This document shows positions 52,780-61,822 of a DNA stretch of 64,000 bases, one piece after another. A program made the position numbers and the translations under genes. The DNA is from UBA1724 sp963621575 (GTDB lineage: Bacteria; Verrucomicrobiota; Lentisphaeria; Oligosphaerales; Oligosphaeraceae), in NCBI GenBank assembly GCA_963621575.1, contig CAVFEH010000005.1, forward strand, positions 33,284 through 97,283. Direction: 5' to 3'. How positions within the stretch are numbered: position 1 is the first letter of the stretch; each line of letters starts with the position of its first letter. The notes under the pieces are model-generated. The model was not told the origin of the DNA. It saw only the letters and a program-made list of their open reading frames with translations, and did not search any database.

Positions 52780-54132
52780 ATGGGCGAAAAGCTGACAAAA
52801 GTTCTCATCGCCAACCGGGGGGAGGTGGCTCTGCGCATTCTGCGGGCCTGCCGCGCCCTGGATCTCTCCAGTGTGGTGGTCTTCTCCCAGGAAGACCGCA
52901 ACACTCTGGCGGTCCGGCTGGCTGACGAGGCCATCTGCATTGGAGCGGCCCCCGCCGCCGACAGCTATCTCAAGGCCGACCGAATCATCGCCGCCGCCGA
53001 ACTTACCGGCGCCACCGCCATCCATCCCGGGTACGGCTTCCTGGCTGAAAATCCACACTTCGCCGAAATCTGCCGCGACTGCGGAATCACCTTCGTCGGA
53101 CCCTCGCCCGAAGCCATCCGGCTGTTGGGTGACAAGGCGGAGGCCAAGGCCACCATGCAGAAGGTGGGCGTGCCCGTCATTCCCGGTTCCCGGGGTGCCG
53201 TGGCCGATGTGGCCGAAGCCGGACAGATCGCCCACCAGGTGGGCTATCCCGTGATCCTCAAGGCCGCTGCCGGCGGAGGCGGGAAGGGCATGCGGGTGGC
53301 CGTGGATTCCGCCCATCTCCCCGAGGCCTTCCAGACTGCAGCCGCCGAGGCAAAAGCCGGGTTTGGCGACGCCACGCTCTACCTGGAGCGTTACCTGGTG
53401 GCCCCCCGCCACGTGGAAGTCCAGATCCTGGCGGATGGAAAGGGCAATGTCCTTTGCCTGGGGGAACGGGATTGCAGCCTCCAGCGTCGCCACCAGAAGG
53501 TTGTGGAGGAGAGCCCCTGCAGTGTCCTTCCCGAGGAGGTCCGCCGGAAGATGAACAAGGCCGCCGTCGCCGCAGCCCAGGCCACACGCTACTCCGGCGT
53601 GGGAACCGCCGAATTCCTCTTCGAGCCCTCTACCGGCGAGTTCTACTTCATGGAGATGAATACCCGCCTTCAGGTGGAACACCCCGTCACCGAGATGGTC
53701 TGCAACATCGATCTGGTGGCCGCCCAGATTCTGGTGGCCCTGGAGGGCAAGCTTCCCTGGAAGCAGTCCGACATCCAGGTGAAGGGACACGCCATCGAGG
53801 TTCGGATCAACGCCGAAGACCCCACCCGCGGCTTCGCCCCTTGTCCCGGACGCGTGGAGTTCTACCACGCCCCCGGAGGCCCCGGCGTCCGCGTGGATTC
53901 CCATCTCTATGACGGATACGTGGTTCCGCCCTACTACGACAGCCTCCTGGCAAAGGTGATCGCCTATGGCGAATCCCGTGAGGCCGCCCGCCGCAGGCTT
54001 CTCTTCGCCCTGGACGAATTCACCGCCGAGGGCATCACAACCACTGCCGAATTCGACCGCGCGCTCTTGGAAAGCCGGCCCTTTGTTACCGGGGAATTCC
54101 ACACCGGCACTTTGGAGGAAATGCTCCAGTAG
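52780..54132 (+). CDS. accC: Biotin carboxylase subunit of acetyl-CoA carboxylase
   Basis: ATP-grasp enzyme of 450 residues that carboxylates biotin on AccB. The start at 52780 follows GGGAGGA and gives KVLIANRGEVALRILRACR. It has VILKAAAGGGGKGMRVA (ATP-binding loop), QRRHQKVVEESPC, EMNTRLQVEHPVTE with the catalytic region, and AIEVRINAEDP. Length and motifs are normal. Confidence 0.97.
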   Translation: MGEKLTKVLIANRGEVALRILRACRALDLSSVVVFSQEDRNTLAVRLADEAICIGAAPAADSYLKADRIIAAAELTGATAIHPGYGFLAENPHFAEICRDCGITFVGPSPEAIRLLGDKAEAKATMQKVGVPVIPGSRGAVADVAEAGQIAHQVGYPVILKAAAGGGGKGMRVAVDSAHLPEAFQTAAAEAKAGFGDATLYLERYLVAPRHVEVQILADGKGNVLCLGERDCSLQRRHQKVVEESPCSVLPEEVRRKMNKAAVAAAQATRYSGVGTAEFLFEPSTGEFYFMEMNTRLQVEHPVTEMVCNIDLVAAQILVALEGKLPWKQSDIQVKGHAIEVRINAEDPTRGFAPCPGRVEFYHAPGGPGVRVDSHLYDGYVVPPYYDSLLAKVIAYGESREAARRRLLFALDEFTAEGITTTAEFDRALLESRPFVTGEFHTGTLEEMLQ

Positions 54133-54170
54133 ATTTCCCCCGCCGCCCTCCGTGCGGAAGAATGCCCGGC

Positions 54171-54179
54171 GGGTATATT
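54171..54179 (+). promoter_or_regulatory. Predicted asp23 promoter, GGGTATATT box
   Basis: GGG joined to TATATT about 155 bp upstream of the asp23 ATG and 39 bp past the accC stop. It is one of four exact GGGTATA(T/G)T boxes in the window. Confidence 0.5.
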
Positions 54180-54332
54180 GTGGAGAAAGCTCGGGAGAAT
54201 CTGAAAAATCTCCCCTTCCCCAGGGGGAAAACACGGGAACCGCCCGGAGATTCCCGCGCTCCCAAGCCAACAGCACAGCGTTTCTTCTTTCTCTCACCCC
54301 ATCCCGAAATCCATCAGAGGAGGACTGAAAAC

Positions 54333-54827
54333 ATGAACAAGGAACAGGACAAGGAACTTGAGATCGTCGCCACCTCCGACCCCGCCGAAGAGAAGCCCGT
54401 GAAGCAGACCGCTCTGGTTCTCTCCGGAGACGAGACCACCGGCGTGGATACCATCACCCCCAACGCCATCAGCCGCGTGGTCACCAAGGCCGCCCTGGAA
54501 GTGGATGGCGTCGCCCGCTTCGCCGCCAAGGGCGCCGGCGACCTGCTGAACATCTTCACCGGAAAGGCCTACGACTCCAGCCTGGGCATTGACTTCCAGG
54601 ATGGCTCCATCGACCTGACCCTGGCACTCAATCTCTACTTCGGCACCCACATTCCCACCGCCGTCGCCGCAGTCCGCGCCGCCGTCACAAAGGCCATTGT
54701 CGACACCATCGGCGCCAAGGTCGGCAAGATTTCCATCGTGGTGAAGGATCTGGTTGCCCCGGAAGAGCAGGCCGAGGAGTCCGCTGAGGCGGCCACAGAG
54801 GAGCCTGGCGAAGAGCCCAAGGCGTAG
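54333..54827 (+). CDS. Asp23/Gls24-family protein
   Basis: A 164-residue protein of the alkaline-shock Asp23 family, which gathers at the membrane and takes part in envelope stress in Gram-positives. The core reads ITPNAISRVVTKAALEVDGV and continues to VDTIGAKVGKISIVVKDL. The N- and C-terminal tails are acidic and probably unfolded. AGGAGG is 6-7 nt upstream of the ATG. The next gene has one TM segment and an Asp23-like tail, so the two may form a membrane-attached pair. Confidence 0.85.
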   Translation: MNKEQDKELEIVATSDPAEEKPVKQTALVLSGDETTGVDTITPNAISRVVTKAALEVDGVARFAAKGAGDLLNIFTGKAYDSSLGIDFQDGSIDLTLALNLYFGTHIPTAVAAVRAAVTKAIVDTIGAKVGKISIVVKDLVAPEEQAEESAEAATEEPGEEPKA

Positions 54828-54875
54828 TCGACGGATTGATTGTCGCGCGTGTTTTTTTCACCCCGTCGCGGGAGA

Positions 54876-54898
54876 GGGTCCGCCTTCGGGCGCAACCC
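54876..54898 (+). terminator. Possible terminator between asp23 and the anchor gene
   Basis: GGGT and ACCC flank a CGCC-TTCG-GGCG hairpin with a UUCG-type loop, followed two bases later by a run of six T. It may only reduce transcription into the next gene. Confidence 0.4.
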
Positions 54899-54937
54899 CC
54901 TTTTTTCAGACGGACAACCCCAGGAGGATAAGTAACC

Positions 54938-55525
54938 ATGGATGAAATCTCTGAACTCCAGCCCGTGGCCGAGCAGTTCTCCCAGGCCAGCGCCGAGATC
55001 GCAAAGGAGGCCTCCCGGACGGGATGTGCCGTCTCCGATGCCGGTTGCTGCATCTCGGATTGCCTCACGAATCCCTGCTTCTGGTACGGCGTGGCTGTGG
55101 GAGTCATCCTCCTGTTGCTGGTGTGCCTGATTGTCTGGGCGGTCCGCCGTTGCCGCGCCCGCATGGACGCCGTGACCATCCGCGATGAGGGCGGCGATTT
55201 CGCTGTCACCCGCAAGGCTCTGAAGGGCTTCCTGCAGAGCGTGGTCACCAAGGTCCCGGGCGTCTCTCTGAAGTGCCTGGAGCTGGTGCGCCGCAAGGGC
55301 AAGTGCGATCTGGACCTCTGTTTGACCGCCTCCGCCGACGCCAATCTGGTGGAGGCCCACAAGAGCCTCCGTGCTCTGGTGCGCGACGAGGTGCGTATCC
55401 AGCTGGGGCTGGACGAGTGCCTGGGTGACGTGAATTTCCGTTTTGTCAGCATCCCCGCCGCCCGCGAGGAAGCGGAGGCCGCCTCCGCCCCCGCCCCCGC
55501 ACAGGACGGACAGGCCGACGCGTAA
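54938..55525 (+). CDS. Single-pass membrane protein, AmaP-like putative Asp23 partner
   Basis: A 195-residue protein. The N-terminus (1-50) is soluble and includes several Cys (GCAVSDAGCCISDC). One membrane segment follows, YGVAVGVILLLLVCLIVWAV (about 51-70), then a cytoplasmic domain of about 100 residues (VTIRDEGGDFAVTRKALKGF) and an Ala/Pro-rich tail. The layout and place beside an Asp23 gene resemble AmaP, the Asp23 membrane anchor, but family assignment is only inferred. AGGAGG is 6-9 nt upstream of the start. Confidence 0.65.
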   Translation: MDEISELQPVAEQFSQASAEIAKEASRTGCAVSDAGCCISDCLTNPCFWYGVAVGVILLLLVCLIVWAVRRCRARMDAVTIRDEGGDFAVTRKALKGFLQSVVTKVPGVSLKCLELVRRKGKCDLDLCLTASADANLVEAHKSLRALVRDEVRIQLGLDECLGDVNFRFVSIPAAREEAEAASAPAPAQDGQADA

Positions 55526-55644
55526 TCCGCCGCCATGCGCGGACGCTGGGGGGAGCTCCGGCGTCCACGAAGCGTGAATTCATTCTGCCGGTGGAGGCCT
55601 TCGGGACTTCTCCGGCATTCCTTTTTTTCGGGAGAAGACTTTTT

Positions 55645-57549
55645 GTGGAATTTGAGGGACTTTATCGGGTGACGGCGTGCGTGCCGCGGCTTTTCCTGGG
55701 CGCACCCGCGGAGAATGTGCGGGAGATCTCCGGCCTCTACGAACGCGCGGTATCGCGGGGCGCCGCGGTGGTGGTCTTTCCCGAGCTGGCCATCACCGGA
55801 TATAGCTGCGGCGACCTCTTCGAACAGCGCACTCTCCTGGAGGAGGCCCTCCGGGGGCTTGAAGAACTCTGCCAGGTCTCCCGAAAGGGCAACGGCGCCG
55901 TCCTGGTGGTCGGGGTCCCCATTCTCCGCGGAACCCGGCTCTTCAACTGCGCCGCCGTTCTCCAGAATGGCGGGCTTTTGGGACTCTCCGTGAAGAGCCA
56001 CCTCCCCGAATATCGGGAATTCTATGAACGCCGGCAGTTCCGACCCGCCTCCGAGACCGATGGAACCCCCTGGCTCTTTCACGGCAAGGAAGTCCCCTTT
56101 GGCGCCGGATTGGTCTACGGAACTGAAGAACAGCCCCTCCGCTTCGGCGTCGAAATCTGCGAAGACCTCTGGGTCCCCGCACCGCCCTCGCAGGACATGG
56201 CCCTCCGCGGTGCACAGCTGCTGCTCAATCTCTCCGCCGGCCCCGAATTGGTCGCCAAGGCGGATTACCGGAAGATGCTGGTGACCAGCCAGAGCGCACG
56301 TCTCATGGGGATGTACGTCCTCGCCGGCGCCGGCGTGGGAGAGTCCTCCTCCGATCTGGTCTTCAGCGGACACGCCATGGCCGCCTGCAATGGACGGCTC
56401 CTGGCGGAAACCGAACGCTTCCGGCGTGATTCCGAGTGCATAGAGGCCGATTTCGTCCCCCGGTGGATGGATGCCCAGCGCCGCAGCTGGGGCTCCTTCA
56501 ATGAATGCCGCCCGTGCCCACGGGGGGAGCACGCGCCCATCCATTTGGACACTCTTCCCATGGTGGGCGACCTCTCTGGCCTGGATCTTCCCCGGCACCC
56601 GTTCGTCCCCGAACACTCCCCCGAGCGCAACGCCCGCTGCGAGGAAATCCTGAAGATCCAGGCGTCGGGGCTGGCGCGCCGGGTCTCTCATACCCACGCG
56701 AAGCGTTTGGTGGTGGGGCTCTCCGGCGGCCTGGATTCCACCCTGGCGTTGCTTGTTTGCGCGAAATGCTGCGAGCTGCTCTCTCTGCCTCCGGAGTTCA
56801 TTTTGGCGGTCACCATGCCCGGCATGGGCACCACCAGCCGCACCAGGAACAACGCCGTGGGCATGACCGCCGAGATTGGCGCCGAACTCCGGGAGATCCC
56901 CATCGGACCCGCCGTGGAACAGCATTTCCGGGATATCGGACACGATCCGGCGAAGACCGACGTGGTTTACGAGAACTCCCAGGCCCGCGAGCGCACCCAG
57001 ATTCTCATGGACCTGGCCAACCAGGAGGGCGGGTTGCTGGTGGGCACCGGCGACCTCTCCGAGATCGCCTTGGGATGGAGCACCTACAATGGCGACCACA
57101 TGTCCATGTATTGCGTGAACTGCGGCGTCCCCAAGACCCTCATTCGCTTCATGGTGGAATACGCGGCCGGCCATTCCCCCGCAAAGCTTGCCGCGCACCT
57201 CCGGGATGTCATCGACACCCCCGTCTCCCCCGAGCTGCTTCCTGGGCAGCAGTTCACCGAGGAGATCATCGGAAACTACGATCTCCACGACTTCTTCCTC
57301 TACTTCTTCCTGAAGTATGGCGAGCGTCCGGAGAACATCCTGGCACTGGCACAATGGACCTTCCGCAAGGTACACTCCCCTGAGAAGGTGGCAAAGACCT
57401 TGGCGCTTTTCTTCCGGCGCTTCTTTGCCCAGCAGTTCAAGCGAAACGCCATGCCCGACGGGCCCAAGGTGGGAACCATCGCCCTCTCCCCCAGAGGCGA
57501 CTGGCGCATGCCCGCCGACGCCATGTGTGACGCCTTCCGGTTTTCCTGA
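55645..57549 (+). CDS. nadE: Glutamine-dependent NAD+ synthetase
   Basis: Two-domain enzyme of 634 residues that makes NAD+ from deamido-NAD using glutamine. The GTG at 55645 is chosen over an upstream GTG because GGGAGA lies 9 nt before it and the protein then begins MEFEGLYRVTACVPRL. The nitrilase domain has the triad Glu (FPELAITGY), Lys (VKSHLPEYREFYERR) and Cys (GVEICEDLWVP). The synthetase domain has the P-loop GLSGGLDSTLAL, and GTGDLSEIALGWSTYNGDH. Confidence 0.95.
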   Translation: MEFEGLYRVTACVPRLFLGAPAENVREISGLYERAVSRGAAVVVFPELAITGYSCGDLFEQRTLLEEALRGLEELCQVSRKGNGAVLVVGVPILRGTRLFNCAAVLQNGGLLGLSVKSHLPEYREFYERRQFRPASETDGTPWLFHGKEVPFGAGLVYGTEEQPLRFGVEICEDLWVPAPPSQDMALRGAQLLLNLSAGPELVAKADYRKMLVTSQSARLMGMYVLAGAGVGESSSDLVFSGHAMAACNGRLLAETERFRRDSECIEADFVPRWMDAQRRSWGSFNECRPCPRGEHAPIHLDTLPMVGDLSGLDLPRHPFVPEHSPERNARCEEILKIQASGLARRVSHTHAKRLVVGLSGGLDSTLALLVCAKCCELLSLPPEFILAVTMPGMGTTSRTRNNAVGMTAEIGAELREIPIGPAVEQHFRDIGHDPAKTDVVYENSQARERTQILMDLANQEGGLLVGTGDLSEIALGWSTYNGDHMSMYCVNCGVPKTLIRFMVEYAAGHSPAKLAAHLRDVIDTPVSPELLPGQQFTEEIIGNYDLHDFFLYFFLKYGERPENILALAQWTFRKVHSPEKVAKTLALFFRRFFAQQFKRNAMPDGPKVGTIALSPRGDWRMPADAMCDAFRFS

Positions 57550-57560
57550 CGCCGCCTGGA

Positions 57561-59048
57561 ATGGCCCCGCTTCCGACAATCCTCCTTCTGGGCGCCACGC
57601 TTCTGGCGTCTGTGGCTCTCCCCGCGGAGAACACCCCGCAGGAGACCCTCCGGGAATGCCGGCAGCGCCTGGCGTCCCCCGACGCCGACATCCGGCGGGA
57701 CGCGGTGCTGGTGGTCGGAAAATACGACCTTCCCGAAGTCCCCGTGCTTTTGGCGGAGCGCCTCTCCGACGAGGACGCCGGTGTGCGGCACTGCGCGCTG
57801 GCGGCACTCTCCGAGAAGCCCGCCTGGCTCCGGGAGAACGCCTCCGCCGTCCTGGGACTCCTCCGGGATCCGGATGTGCAGAACCGTCGTCTGGCCTCCT
57901 CGCTGCTGGCACCCTGTCTGGGAGTCTTCGTCTCCGGACGGGTGCATCTCGCACCCTCCGCACGAATCTCCGCCGGCGCCTCCGCAGCCCCCGCACTCCT
58001 GGAGAATGCCCTGGCGGATCCTGACGAACAGGTCCGCGCAAATGTCCTCAAGGCGCTTCCCTACTACGGTGGAAGACTCGCCTTTGATGCAGTGGCACCC
58101 TTCCTGGCCGCCGATCAGCCCCGGGAACTCCAGGCACTGGCCATCCCACTGGCGGTCCGCGCCTCCTGCAACGCCCCCCAGCGCCGTCTCCAGGCATTGG
58201 CGCCCTTCGCCAAAAGCCCCGCCGCCGAGATCCGCGCATTGCTGGCCACCGTCCTCTGGGAGTGCCCCGGCGCAGCCGAACTCCTCCAGACACTCTCCCG
58301 CGACAGCGACTCACGGGTCCGCGTGGCCGCGCTTCTCTCCCGCGCAAAGACCGCCGCTCCGCAAGAGGTCGAGGCGCTCTCTTCCAAGATCGCCGCTGCG
58401 CTGAAGGACGAGGGGGTCTCCGACGACGACTTCTCCCGACTCCTGGACGCCCTCTGGGGGCTCTCTCCCGACGCCTGGTGGAATACTCTCCAGACACTTC
58501 TTCCCGACGAGTCTCTTCCACTCTCGTTTCAGGCGGAGCTCTGGACACAGGCGGTCCGGCATCGCGGCCGCACCGATGGACTTTCACCCAACTTGGTGAC
58601 ACGGGCCTTTCTTCGCTTGGAGGGCAACCGTCGCGCACGGCAGGTGCTTCTCTCCCTCCTCCGGCAGCGGGCTCCACAGCTTGCCGCCGAGGAGCTCGCG
58701 CTTCTTCAGGCCAGCCCCCACTCCGGTTGTCGACAGGCCGCACTGGACCTGGTCCGGCAACTCCCCGAAGCGCTCCGCGCTCCCGTTTTGGAGGAGGCCC
58801 TCCTAGACGAGGAGCTCTCTCTCCGCAAGAGGGCCTTGGAACTCCTTCCCGTCATCCATCCCGATGGCTGGGAGGAACTCCTTCTGGCGACTCTTGACGA
58901 TCCCGACCCCACGCTCCAAAACACCGCGGCAAAGGGCCTCTTGCGATCCCACCGCAAAGACCCCGAATTCCGCGAGGCCCTCCAGCGCTGGCTGCCGAAG
59001 TGCACTGACGACTCCCTTTCAGAACAAATCCAGGCGCGTCTACGGTAA
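57561..59048 (+). CDS. Exported HEAT-repeat protein
   Basis: A 495-residue protein with a signal peptide (PLPTILLLGATLLASVALPA). The mature part is built of HEAT-like helical repeats, each about 35 residues, such as SPDADIRRDAVLVVGKYDLP and LADPDEQVRANVLKALPYYG. HEAT solenoids act as protein-protein scaffolds; no enzymatic motif is seen. It is 11 bp after nadE. The last repeats are irregular. A role in the periplasm is inferred only from the signal peptide. Confidence 0.8.
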   Translation: MAPLPTILLLGATLLASVALPAENTPQETLRECRQRLASPDADIRRDAVLVVGKYDLPEVPVLLAERLSDEDAGVRHCALAALSEKPAWLRENASAVLGLLRDPDVQNRRLASSLLAPCLGVFVSGRVHLAPSARISAGASAAPALLENALADPDEQVRANVLKALPYYGGRLAFDAVAPFLAADQPRELQALAIPLAVRASCNAPQRRLQALAPFAKSPAAEIRALLATVLWECPGAAELLQTLSRDSDSRVRVAALLSRAKTAAPQEVEALSSKIAAALKDEGVSDDDFSRLLDALWGLSPDAWWNTLQTLLPDESLPLSFQAELWTQAVRHRGRTDGLSPNLVTRAFLRLEGNRRARQVLLSLLRQRAPQLAAEELALLQASPHSGCRQAALDLVRQLPEALRAPVLEEALLDEELSLRKRALELLPVIHPDGWEELLLATLDDPDPTLQNTAAKGLLRSHRKDPEFREALQRWLPKCTDDSLSEQIQARLR

Positions 59049-59296
59049 GCGCGTCCGGTTGGCGCCGGGACTGCGCCGCGGTGGATGGGAAGCCGAAAAG
59101 CATTGTCGCAGGCGGAAGAGGGCGGCAAAGGGTGCGGGTGCGGTGGTCTCTGTCCTTTGGCGGTCTTCTTCACCAACGGGCCTCTGGTTGTGGCTGTTTC
59201 CCGGCCTGCAACCTCATGGCCAGGGTGGGGGCGCGGTTCCCCCTGCGCTTTTTCGAACTTTCCTTCAAGATCATACAGAATCTCAAGAGACAATCC
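59049..59296. other. Intergenic region upstream of kdsD
   Basis: About 250 bp between the HEAT-repeat gene and kdsD. No gene or RNA is recognised in it. AAGAGA at 59284-59289 is the only purine-rich stretch near the kdsD ATG. Confidence 0.4.
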
Positions 59297-60298
59297 ATGA
59301 ACAAGGAATTGAAGAACACGGATTCCCAAAGTATCCTCGCCCGCGCCCGTGGGGTGATGGACGTGGAAATCGCCGGCGTGAAGAAGGTCCGTGACGAGTT
59401 GGGCGAGCCCTTCGTCGCCTTGGTGCGCAAGTGCCTGGAGATTCTCCAGGCGGGCGGCAAGCTGGTTTTGTGCGGCGTGGGCAAGAGCGGCCACATCTCC
59501 AAGAAGCTGGCCGCCACCCTGGCCTCCACCGGCGCCCGCGCGGTCTTCATGCATCCCGTTGAGGCCATGCACGGTGATCTGGGCGTGGTCTCCCCCCAGG
59601 ACTTGCTCCTGGCCGTCAGCTACTCCGGCGAGACCGACGAGCTGCTGCGGGTGCTGCCCGCCGTCAAGCGCATGGGCGTCCCCATCGCCGGCATCACCGG
59701 AAAGAGCGACTCCCGCCTGGCCGGCTTCTCCGACCTGGTGGTTCCCATGCCCGTGGAACGGGAGGCCTGCCCCTTCAATCTGGCCCCCACGACCACCACC
59801 ACCGCACTGCTGGCCCTCGGTGACGCGCTGGCAATGGTGCTCCTGGACTGCCAGGACTTCCAGCTCTCCGACTACGCCATGAACCACCCCGCCGGCGCCA
59901 TCGGCCGCACCATCACCCTCACCGTCAAAGACTGCATGCGCACCGGCGAACATTGCGCCGTGGTCAGGCCCGACGCCACCGTCCGCGAGGCACTCCTGGC
60001 CATGACCAAGGCACGCGACGGCGCCACCGCCATCGTGGACGGCCAGAATCTCCTCCTGGGGATTTTCACCGACGGCGACTTCCGCCGCGCCATGACCAAC
60101 AACGACAAGGTCCTCCATGCCCCCATCGAGACTGTCATGACGAAGCATCCCGTCGCAATCAACCAGAAGCAGATGGCCGTGGAAATCCTCAAACTCATCG
60201 AAAACCGCAAGATCGATGACGTTGTGGCCGTGGATGACGAGGGACGCTTCGTGGGCATGGTCGATATCCAGGATCTCCCCAAGTTCAAGGTGATGTAG
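59297..60298 (+). CDS. kdsD: D-arabinose 5-phosphate isomerase (KpsF/GutQ family)
   Basis: A 333-residue sugar-phosphate isomerase that starts the KDO pathway from ribulose 5-phosphate. The SIS domain (about 40-190) has LVLCGVGKSGHISKKLAAT and LAVSYSGETDELLRVLPA. Two CBS domains follow (about 214-333), with VVRPDATVREALLAM and VAINQKQMAVEILKLI. The presence of this gene implies KDO-containing lipopolysaccharide, in line with an outer membrane. The start at 59297 gives MNKELKNTDSQS. Confidence 0.94.
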   Translation: MNKELKNTDSQSILARARGVMDVEIAGVKKVRDELGEPFVALVRKCLEILQAGGKLVLCGVGKSGHISKKLAATLASTGARAVFMHPVEAMHGDLGVVSPQDLLLAVSYSGETDELLRVLPAVKRMGVPIAGITGKSDSRLAGFSDLVVPMPVEREACPFNLAPTTTTTALLALGDALAMVLLDCQDFQLSDYAMNHPAGAIGRTITLTVKDCMRTGEHCAVVRPDATVREALLAMTKARDGATAIVDGQNLLLGIFTDGDFRRAMTNNDKVLHAPIETVMTKHPVAINQKQMAVEILKLIENRKIDDVVAVDDEGRFVGMVDIQDLPKFKVM

Positions 60299-60323
60299 GC
60301 CCAGGCGCAAGGAGGCACCCCGG

Positions 60324-60572
60324 ATGCGACGACCCATAGGCTGGCTTGACAAGGAGTTCCCTGGCGGCAAACGGCAGGTGCGCGTGGAGTTCTTCGCGGA
60401 TACCCTCCGCTGGCGCTTCCGCCCCGACGACGCCGAAAAGTGGGAGGATGGCGAACCCACCGCTGAAAACTGGGATGCCCTGGAGGACAAACTCCGGGAG
60501 CTGATCCAGCGCGGGCACCTCTTCGACCGCGAACTCGCACTGGTCCGGAAACTCCATCCGGGGAAACCGTAG
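60324..60572 (+). CDS. Small unrecognised protein
   Basis: An 82-residue charged protein starting MRRPIGWLDKEFPGGKRQVR, 25 bp after kdsD, with GGAGG about 10 nt before the ATG. It is rich in Trp, Arg, Asp and Glu, with no signal peptide or membrane segment. I do not recognise a family; coding is supported by position, ribosome site and frame-specific base bias. Confidence 0.6.
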   Translation: MRRPIGWLDKEFPGGKRQVRVEFFADTLRWRFRPDDAEKWEDGEPTAENWDALEDKLRELIQRGHLFDRELALVRKLHPGKP

Positions 60573-60591
60573 GGAACTGTTTTTTGTAATT

Positions 60592-60619
60592 CCCCGCAGA
60601 GGCATCTTCTTCTGCGGGG
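60592..60619 (+). other. Perfect hairpin upstream of the THUMP methyltransferase gene
   Basis: CCCCGCAGA/TCTGCGGGG, a 9-bp stem with a 10-nt loop, about 70 bp upstream of the ATG at 60687. There is no T-run after it on this strand, so it is more likely a leader structure than a terminator. Confidence 0.5.
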
Positions 60620-60686
60620 CCATGCCGCAACAGGGAGGACCGTCCGCGAGGCAAAGCGCGTGGGCGTTCCTCGGCGAGAGGACATC

Positions 60687-61817
60687 ATGAAACAAGACGC
60701 ATTGGAATTTTACGCCACGGCGGCTCCGGGCACCGAGGGGGTGCTGCGCGCGGAACTGCAGGATCTCGGTTTTCGCTCCGCACGCCTCAATTCGGGGGGA
60801 ATCCCTTTTTTCGGCACGCTGGAGGATGGCTGGAAATGCTGCCTCCATAGCCGTATTTCCCAGCGCGTCATGCTGGTGCTGGGACGCTTCCCCGCACGCT
60901 CCCTGGATCAACTCTATGAGGGCGCGACAGCATTGGCCTGGGAAAACTACTTGACTCCCGCACAGGAAATCGCCTGCGCTGCCTACGCGCATCCCTCCTG
61001 CGGCGAAAACCCCGATTTCGTGGCGGTCCGACTCAAGGACGCCATTGTGGATCGGCAGCGCAGGCTTTTTCACGGGGAACGCTCCATGGTTTCCCGCACC
61101 GATCCCGATGTCCGCGCTTTCGTCTATTGGGGCCGCGAGCGCGCCACGGTCTATTTGGATCTCTCCGGCGACCCCCTCTTCAAGCGGGGATACCGCGTGG
61201 CCGGCGGTGAGGCCCCCCTCAAGGAAACTCTCGCCGCCGCGATCCTCCGCCTTACGGACTGGGATGGACAGGCGCCTCTCCTGGATCCCATGTGCGGTTC
61301 CGGAACCCTCCTGGTGGAGGGCGCCATGTGGGCCGCCAACATCGCCCCCGGAATCTTCCGCAAGCGCTTCGGTTTCGAACGCTGGGCGAATTTCGGGGCG
61401 GTCCAGGCTGATCGGATGCGGGAGCTCCGCGGCGAGGCCCGTCGGCACGCCACGGGGCAACTCCCCAAGATCACGGGCTGCGATCTGGACCCCCGCGTCC
61501 TGGAATTGGCCGAGCAGAATGCCCGCGGCGCCGGTCTGGCCGGAAAGATCTCCTTCCGGCCCATCCGGCTGCGGGATCTCCAGAGTGATGGACAACGCCG
61601 GCTTGTGGTCACGAATCCACCTTACGGCGTCCGGCTGGACGGCGACAACCGCCTCTATCAGGAGTTCGGAAACGCCGTCGCGCGCCTGAAGAATTGCCGC
61701 GTGGCGGTCTTGGCCGGCTCTCCGCAGTGCGTCCGGTGCATCCCCCTGCGGCCCGTGGAGCGCTTCCCTCTCAAGAACGGCAATCTTGACTGCCAGCTCA
61801 CGATCTACGAGGTGTAG
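60687..61817 (+). CDS. THUMP-domain RNA methyltransferase (RlmL/YpsC type)
   Basis: A 376-residue SAM-dependent methyltransferase that likely modifies a guanine N2 in 23S rRNA. An N-terminal ferredoxin-like plus THUMP region (EFYATAAPGTEGVLRAELQD) binds RNA. The Rossmann domain has LLDPMCGSGTLLVEGAMWAA, and the catalytic NPPYGVRL motif. The C-terminus is short, lacking the RlmK half found in E. coli RlmL. The ATG at 60687 follows GAGAGGA. Target is inferred from family. Confidence 0.9.
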   Translation: MKQDALEFYATAAPGTEGVLRAELQDLGFRSARLNSGGIPFFGTLEDGWKCCLHSRISQRVMLVLGRFPARSLDQLYEGATALAWENYLTPAQEIACAAYAHPSCGENPDFVAVRLKDAIVDRQRRLFHGERSMVSRTDPDVRAFVYWGRERATVYLDLSGDPLFKRGYRVAGGEAPLKETLAAAILRLTDWDGQAPLLDPMCGSGTLLVEGAMWAANIAPGIFRKRFGFERWANFGAVQADRMRELRGEARRHATGQLPKITGCDLDPRVLELAEQNARGAGLAGKISFRPIRLRDLQSDGQRRLVVTNPPYGVRLDGDNRLYQEFGNAVARLKNCRVAVLAGSPQCVRCIPLRPVERFPLKNGNLDCQLTIYEV

Positions 61818-61822
61818 TCATT

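Noticed and set aside
54685..58041. Minus-strand open frame of 1118 codons over asp23, its partner and nadE
   Set aside because: Antisense shadow. The opposite strand encodes NadE with full catalytic residues.
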